From Funneliformis mosseae (Eukaryota; Glomeromycota; Glomeromycetes; Glomerales; Glomeraceae): 10,722 nt of DNA. The notes under the pieces are model-generated. The model did not search any database, was not told the origin of the DNA, and saw only the letters and a list, made by a program, of their open reading frames with translations. The stretch's first letter is position 1, and each line of letters opens with the position of its first letter. Shown one piece after another: positions 7,144 to 10,722 of this stretch. The stretch lies in contig CAJVPP010003797.1 of assembly GCA_910592005.1 (NCBI GenBank), forward strand, positions 1 through 10,722, written 5' to 3'. Both the position numbers and the translations under genes were made by a program.

Positions 7144-7838
7144 AGGACTCTCACCATTTGCGATTCGTTTATTCTGTTTCTTGATATTTGTTATAAATAT
7201 GCATTTATGTAACAGGTGAAGCTGATGAAATGAAGGAAAAATTAACCTTGAACGGAAGAACAATTAAACTGATTTCTTTATTTGACTCTCGACAATGATC
7301 ATGCAAAACGGCGGCGTAAAGCGGACAAACTCGACTGTAGTCTTTGACCTAATAGATGATGCTGGAGAAAATTATTATGACTTTGACTTCACTTGAAAGA
7401 AATCTTAGGAAGAAACTTCTTCAGAGAGGACACTTTGAAGGAAAAAGAAGATTAATTATTCTGAAATGCTATCATCTACAAATGATATCAAAAAAAGCTG
7501 TTGACAAACCTGAATATGAATCTGGAGTTTACCTAACGAAATCATACATTGCAATGAATCTCAAACTTATGTGAACACTCCAAAGTGACCGTAAGGTAGG
7601 AATAGTCATATATGAATTATTCGACTTTTGAAGTTATTGATAAGCCAAAACTTAATTCTTGTCAAAGAGTTATTAAAATCTGTCGATAATATGAAAATTT
7701 TTAGATCAATAATTTATATCTGACGGCAAAAATATGATCGATCGGACGATTTTGACTTTATCACAATGCCTATCGCAGTTTTGTTTGGATTTTTCAAAGC
7801 TAAAAGTTGAGAATGGAATCTTTAACCGGTTAATTTGA
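7144..7838 (+). pseudogene. Frame-broken protein-coding remnant, family unknown
   Basis: Several plus-strand frames follow one another, each protein-like and ending close to where the next begins: 7144-7212 (TLTICDSFILFLDICYKY), 7197-7298 (TGEADEMKEKLTLNGRTIKL), 7289-7396 (STVVFDLIDDAGENYYDFDF), 7356-7574 (DKPEYESGVYLTKSYIAMNL), the same frame past a TGA to 7631 (DRKVGIVIYELFDF), 7616-7723 (LILVKELLKSVDNMKIFRSI) and 7713-7838 (RTILTLSQCLSQFCLDFSKL). Other frames within 7387-7504 also look coding (GRNFFREDTLKEKED, INYSEMLSSTNDIKK), so the true path there is uncertain. It begins immediately right of the MITE. I recognise no domain. The pattern fits a decayed gene or a gene in sequence carrying indel errors. 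A spliced gene is less likely, since most frames abut with no room for introns. Confidence 0.4.
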
Positions 7839-9179
7839 GATGAACGTTAGGAGTTGACTGATTTGAGCTTGTTATAAATCTAGCATCGAGCAAAGACCAA
7901 TAAACCAAGGTGCGTTTCTATTGACAACATAATTGATGAGTTGTAAATGTCCACCATAGTTTGACTAACTTCGCCCTTTGTTCCATCATTTCCTAGTTAG
8001 AATTGCTACCTGATTCAAAAATAATAAAAAGCTAGTAATTACCACGTGTTTAATTATCCTCTCAATGACGTAATTCGTAGATCGTTTATGTGATTATGAA
8101 AACTCCCCAATTTCCACTACACTTCATGATGCAAAATATTTTTAAAAATACAAAGTGGAAGGTTCTTAATTCTACTATTTTTCAAGTCAAGCCTAGATTT
8201 TTCTCGTTTTTTTTATTTCTATAAAAAAAAATTGAACTTTTTTTATTTTTTTTTATTTTTCGACGGCTTACTCTATCTAATACCAGATAAGACTGAGTAG
8301 ATTGTGACTGTTGAGTCTACTGTTTCTGTATGGGGATCGGTTATGTTCTTGCTTGCAGTCGAAGTAAAAATTAGTTTTATGCTTGTCGTTTTATGTGCTT
8401 GATAGTAGAAGAATATCCATTACGCCATATACGTCGGACTAAAAGTTGGTGATAGGAAAGGCTGAATAGTCAATACGTTAGGGGAAAATGTGTTCTCTAA
8501 TAGGAAGGACGTTAATACTCTATCTCTACTACTGAGTGTGTATTGACGCCTTGGCGTTCATATTTGAGGTTGCACATGATTATTTTTTGTTTCTGTTACT
8601 CACTATTGTTTAATTATTTATCCTTTTTCAATAGAGCTAATGATGGAAAGACCAAAACATGAGCTAGCTTAAATCCAACGAAGGAAGGTCAACCTTAAGG
8701 ATATGCACTTGATAACTTGCGTTAGGGAACGTTGAAATGAAAATGACCATACCATAGTGACTAGAACTCCGAATCAGTTCGGATCGACCCGTTACCTGAC
8801 ACGACCCGACCTGAAAAATCCAGGTTAGTTGGTAGATTTTATTTATTTTTATTTTATTATTTTTGTTTTTTTGTTTCGATCTAATTTATTTATTTTTTTT
8901 TTTTAAAGTTAGTTTTAGGTTATCATAACCAGAGAATCTGACAATATTATAAAACATAAATAAAGTTTTTGAGAAAGTATGGTTTTTGATGCTTATCATT
9001 TAGGATAAGCGGATCCTTTTGGTAGGTGGGTCACCTTATGGAATTACCTGTCATCGCAATGCTCTGTCACGTAAGTTATTTTATTTCTTTCTTGTCATAT
9101 GAGTTGTATGATTATCGTTTAAATAATTTCAATTATTGTTAATGAATAAATAAAGTTCCCATGAATTTTTAACAAATGT
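7839..9179. other. Intergenic, with T-rich tracts and small hairpins
   Basis: No gene can be supported here. T-rich low-complexity tracts lie at about 8199-8262 and 8837-8904. Three short inverted repeats are visible: TCCGAA/TTCGGA (8768-8783), ACCTG/CAGGT (8810-8826) and GCTTATC/GATAAGC (8991-8997 and 9004-9010). One plus-strand frame, 8640-8735 with a single TAA at 8670, reads MMERPKHELA and then IQRRKVNLKDMHLITCVRER after an acceptor-like TTCAATAG. It may be a gene remnant but is too short to call. The region 7839-7960 may be the decayed end of the preceding remnant. Confidence 0.5.
8768..8826. repeat. GC-rich block with repeated CGACCCG and two hairpins
   Basis: CGACCCG occurs at 8785-8791 and 8802-8808, between the TCCGAA-TCAG-TTCGGA hairpin (8768-8783) and ACCTG/CAGGT (8810-8826). 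This is the most GC-rich short block in its neighbourhood and is followed by a long T-rich tract. It could be the end of a retroelement, but no duplication was found. Confidence 0.5.
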
Positions 9180-9796
9180 TTATAAGATTTTTAAGTTTTG
9201 ATCGCGCAGAAAGACTAAGTATGTGACTGATTCGCAAATCCAAGAAGTGAAACTTTTATCTTGAACTCGAAAATAAACCGATTCCGCCTTGTATTATTCC
9301 TCATCTTGATCCATGCCTTCAATATATAAGCACAACTCACCGACGTTATGATCGGCATAATTCTCCCAATTTCGCGGGTTGCACGGTCTTGAAGATCTTG
9401 AAGAGAAAAATTTGACAATTCTTCATTCTTCCAGAGTTTAATATCTTTTGCTATTGATGGTTTACCGTTTTCTTTTGGAATTCTATAGTAAAATAAGTTT
9501 AGCCTAGTAAATGATACAAAAAATTTTCATCATGAGAAAGAGATTGTTATTAGTGGTAAAAGAAGATACATCTCTTCCATAATCAGCAACACCAAAGTTA
9601 GGGCGCCTGAATTAATTGATGTACCAAACGAACAAACACAAAACTAGGAGTTACCCTTCCTTAGCAAAATAAACAACGCATCTTTTTGTTTAAATCCGCA
9701 AAATCCTTTCTTATCAATAGTTTTTAAGAGTTGTCCAACCAAAGAATTGTAGAGATCGTGCCTGTTATCTGATTCTATAACCTCTGTAGCAAAATT
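9180..9796 (-). pseudogene. Frame-broken protein-coding sequence, family unknown
   Basis: Five minus-strand frames run in sequence. A, 9796-9644: NFATEVIESDNRHDLYNSLV, then GQLLKTIDKKGFCGFKQKDA. B, 9660-9598: VTPSFVFVRLVHQLIQAP. C, 9611-9504: NFGVADYGRDVSSFTTNNNL. D, 9526-9215: RIPKENGKPSIAKDIKLWKN, then FSLQDLQDRATREIGRI. E, about 9362-9180: NYADHNVGELCLYIEGMDQD, one TAA at 9294-9296, then YFRVQDKSFTSWICESVTYL. A to B, B to C and C to D abut within about 25 bases, so frameshifts explain them better than introns. Those three changes lie at or beside GGG, CCC and an A4T6 run; the D-to-E crossing is not fixed but its zone contains a GGG. D runs on for about 50 codons after the likely crossing. 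There is no start codon at the 5' end; it may continue upstream through an intron. I recognise no family or catalytic motif. Composition is mixed and soluble, without membrane segments. Confidence 0.55.
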
Positions 9797-9818
9797 CTTT
9801 TAAAAAAAAAAAAAAAAT

Positions 9819-9920
9819 CGTAGTAAAATAAATTTTAAAAAATAAAGTTTTATTAAAAAACATTCGTCATCGGGCGGTAGTAAAATAAATTTAAATCTTT
9901 TAGTAAATAAATTCTAAAAA
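9819..9920 (+). repeat. Three copies of TAGTAAAATAAATTTTAAA-like unit
   Basis: TAGTAAAATAAATTTTAAA (9821), TAGTAAAATAAATTTAAA (9878-9895) and TAGTAAATAAATTCTAAA (9901-9918) are near-copies with uneven spacing (57 and 23 bases). They lie inside the putative intron between the two minus-strand coding segments. Confidence 0.6.
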
Positions 9921-10057
9921 AAAAAAAATTTTGATGTTGATTTTGATGACAAATTCAATTATCACGAAAAGCTACGGCGAAAACGAAAATTGAGTTTTTT
10001 TTTAAGAAATGCTGTTATTTTTAAGATATTATTGATGGTGGTAGCAATTTTATAAAA

Positions 10058-10116
10058 AGGAAGTGATTTTTCACGAAATTTCACGTGATATAATTTTTTT
10101 ACCTGTGTCACTTCCT
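10058..10116. repeat. 9-bp inverted repeat AGGAAGTGA spanning 59 bp
   Basis: AGGAAGTGA (10058-10066) is inverted exactly at 10108-10116. Between them is the palindrome TCACGTGA (10081-10088), and TTTCACG occurs twice. The right arm overlaps the candidate exon at 10103-10144 and the interval contains its donor-like GTAAAA. It may be a tiny MITE or a chance structure. Confidence 0.55.
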
Positions 10117-10144
10117 CTGCGCAACACAAATCTATATCAGAGCT
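10103..10144 (-). CDS. Candidate upstream exon of the minus-strand coding sequence
   Basis: On the minus strand this reads SSDIDLCCAEEVTQ and is followed at once by GTAAAA, a donor-like sequence (CAG then GT). Splicing to the AG at 9798-9797 joins it in phase 0 to NFATEV at 9796 across a 306-base intron that contains a T15 tract near its 3' end. The upstream limit may be an acceptor TATAG within this segment, at about 10133-10137, just before the codon for Asp or Leu. The phase agreement is suggestive, but an exon of about ten to fourteen codons is easily found by chance. Confidence 0.25.
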
Positions 10145-10722
10145 TTATCTAACGAACCCACTCATATATCGAATACAAAAATAAATTTCTAAACAAATAC
10201 GGATCGAAAACTTCAGAAAAAAAAAATAATACAATATACTTTTTTTTAATTAGCATTGTGAATTGAATTAAACCGGAATAAATAAATTTTATTATATCCA
10301 AGGTAGAAATCTGCATAGAATTTAGATGATGTTAAAATATTTTTTTTTGGTATAATCATTATGTTTACGGTAGTTTGCAATACCAGCTGTAAGCTTTCTT
10401 TCTTTTTTATTAAGTTGTGAATTTTTTTATTTATTTTTGAAAACAAATTGTAGGAATTTAAAGTATAAATTATATAAAGTCAGAATTTTTAATTTAAAAA
10501 ATATTTTTTATTGTCAAAAGAACATAAATGGGTCGTTTGCTATTAACAATCAATTTACGAAACATGATTTTAATTTCGAACCTTCAAAAATAATAAATTT
10601 AAATATTAAAAAATATGAATTATTTCTTTCATTTCTTTGGGTTTTTCGTCTTGTTCATCATTTTCTTTTTCGTCTTAAACTTTAGAAATGATGGAAATAA
10701 TTTAATCGTTATACAGTTATAA
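10145..10722. other. AT-rich end of window, no gene supported
   Basis: Long frames exist on both strands here but none starts with ATG, and the plus-strand frame at 10437-10685 has no internal methionine. Near 10620-10680 both strands read charged, protein-like strings (for example DEKENDEQDEKPKEMKE on the minus strand), so an exon could be present, but I cannot choose a strand. A-rich and T-rich tracts lie at 10218-10247. Confidence 0.4.

Noticed and set aside
6990..7184. 64-codon plus-strand frame across 7001-7142
   Set aside because: It begins at TTG, runs through the MITE inverted repeats and has no counterpart in known proteins. It is better explained by the MITE.
8550..8562. ACGCC-TT-GGCGT small hairpin
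   Set aside because: A 5-bp stem with a 2-base loop and no associated feature is expected by chance in 10 kb.
9036..9062. ATG GAA TTA CCT ... CAC followed by GTAAGT, a possible first exon with a strong donor
   Set aside because: I found no downstream acceptor leading to a coding exon on the plus strand; the following sequence is antisense to the broken minus-strand gene.
10246..10446. 66-codon minus-strand frame
   Set aside because: It starts at TTG in T/A-rich sequence and has a Lys/Ile/Asn composition typical of random AT-rich DNA.
10437..10685. 82-codon plus-strand frame
   Set aside because: It starts at TTG and contains no methionine; the opposite strand looks equally coding at its end. 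An exon cannot be excluded, but a gene cannot be supported.

Overview
The window is eukaryotic, very AT-rich DNA with no intact, confidently recognisable gene. Long AT-rich stretches, remnants of several transposon classes, short intron-like signals, and a non-LTR retrotransposon tail of a type I associate with arbuscular mycorrhizal fungi together suggest a Glomeromycotina genome (Rhizophagus-like). That assignment is inference from style and one protein tail, not from a marker gene. I found no rRNA, tRNA, CRISPR array or bacterial-type operon.

Layout. Positions 1-360 and about 2260-2646 hold two diverged LTR-like relics that share a polyadenylation-signal block and a downstream block. The second starts with a 9-bp tandem array. 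Positions 361-2259 and 2647-3972 are gene-free AT-rich desert with palindromes and short tandem copies. Positions 3973-4765 hold the clearest event: a 5'-truncated, minus-strand LINE insertion of about 760 bp with coding tail, 3'UTR, AATAAA and poly(A), flanked by a perfect 16-bp target-site duplication. Positions 4766-6190 are mostly non-coding, with a small inverted-repeat structure (5221-5350), a 25-bp tandem duplication (5729-5778) and long homopolymers. Positions 6191-6488 hold a degenerate hexanucleotide minisatellite with 30-bp higher-order units that reads as an Asn-rich ORF broken by a phase shift.

Positions 6753-6899 (minus) carry a short exon-like frame with one leucine-rich-repeat-like stretch. 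Just beyond it sits a 142-bp MITE (7001-7142) with terminal inverted repeats, a 3-bp CAG duplication and internal 12-bp repeats. Positions 7144-7838 (plus) and 9180-9796 (minus) look like two broken protein-coding sequences: successive frames abut with little or no overlap, each with protein-like composition. In the minus-strand one, three frame changes fall at or beside G, C or T runs and the fourth lies in a zone containing a GGG run, so decay and homopolymer errors in the sequence are both possible. A further candidate exon (10103-10144, minus) could be spliced to it. I do not recognise either family.

The genes do not form a visible pathway. The window reads as a transposon-rich intergenic region with old gene remnants, and I see no convincing new biological system in it.
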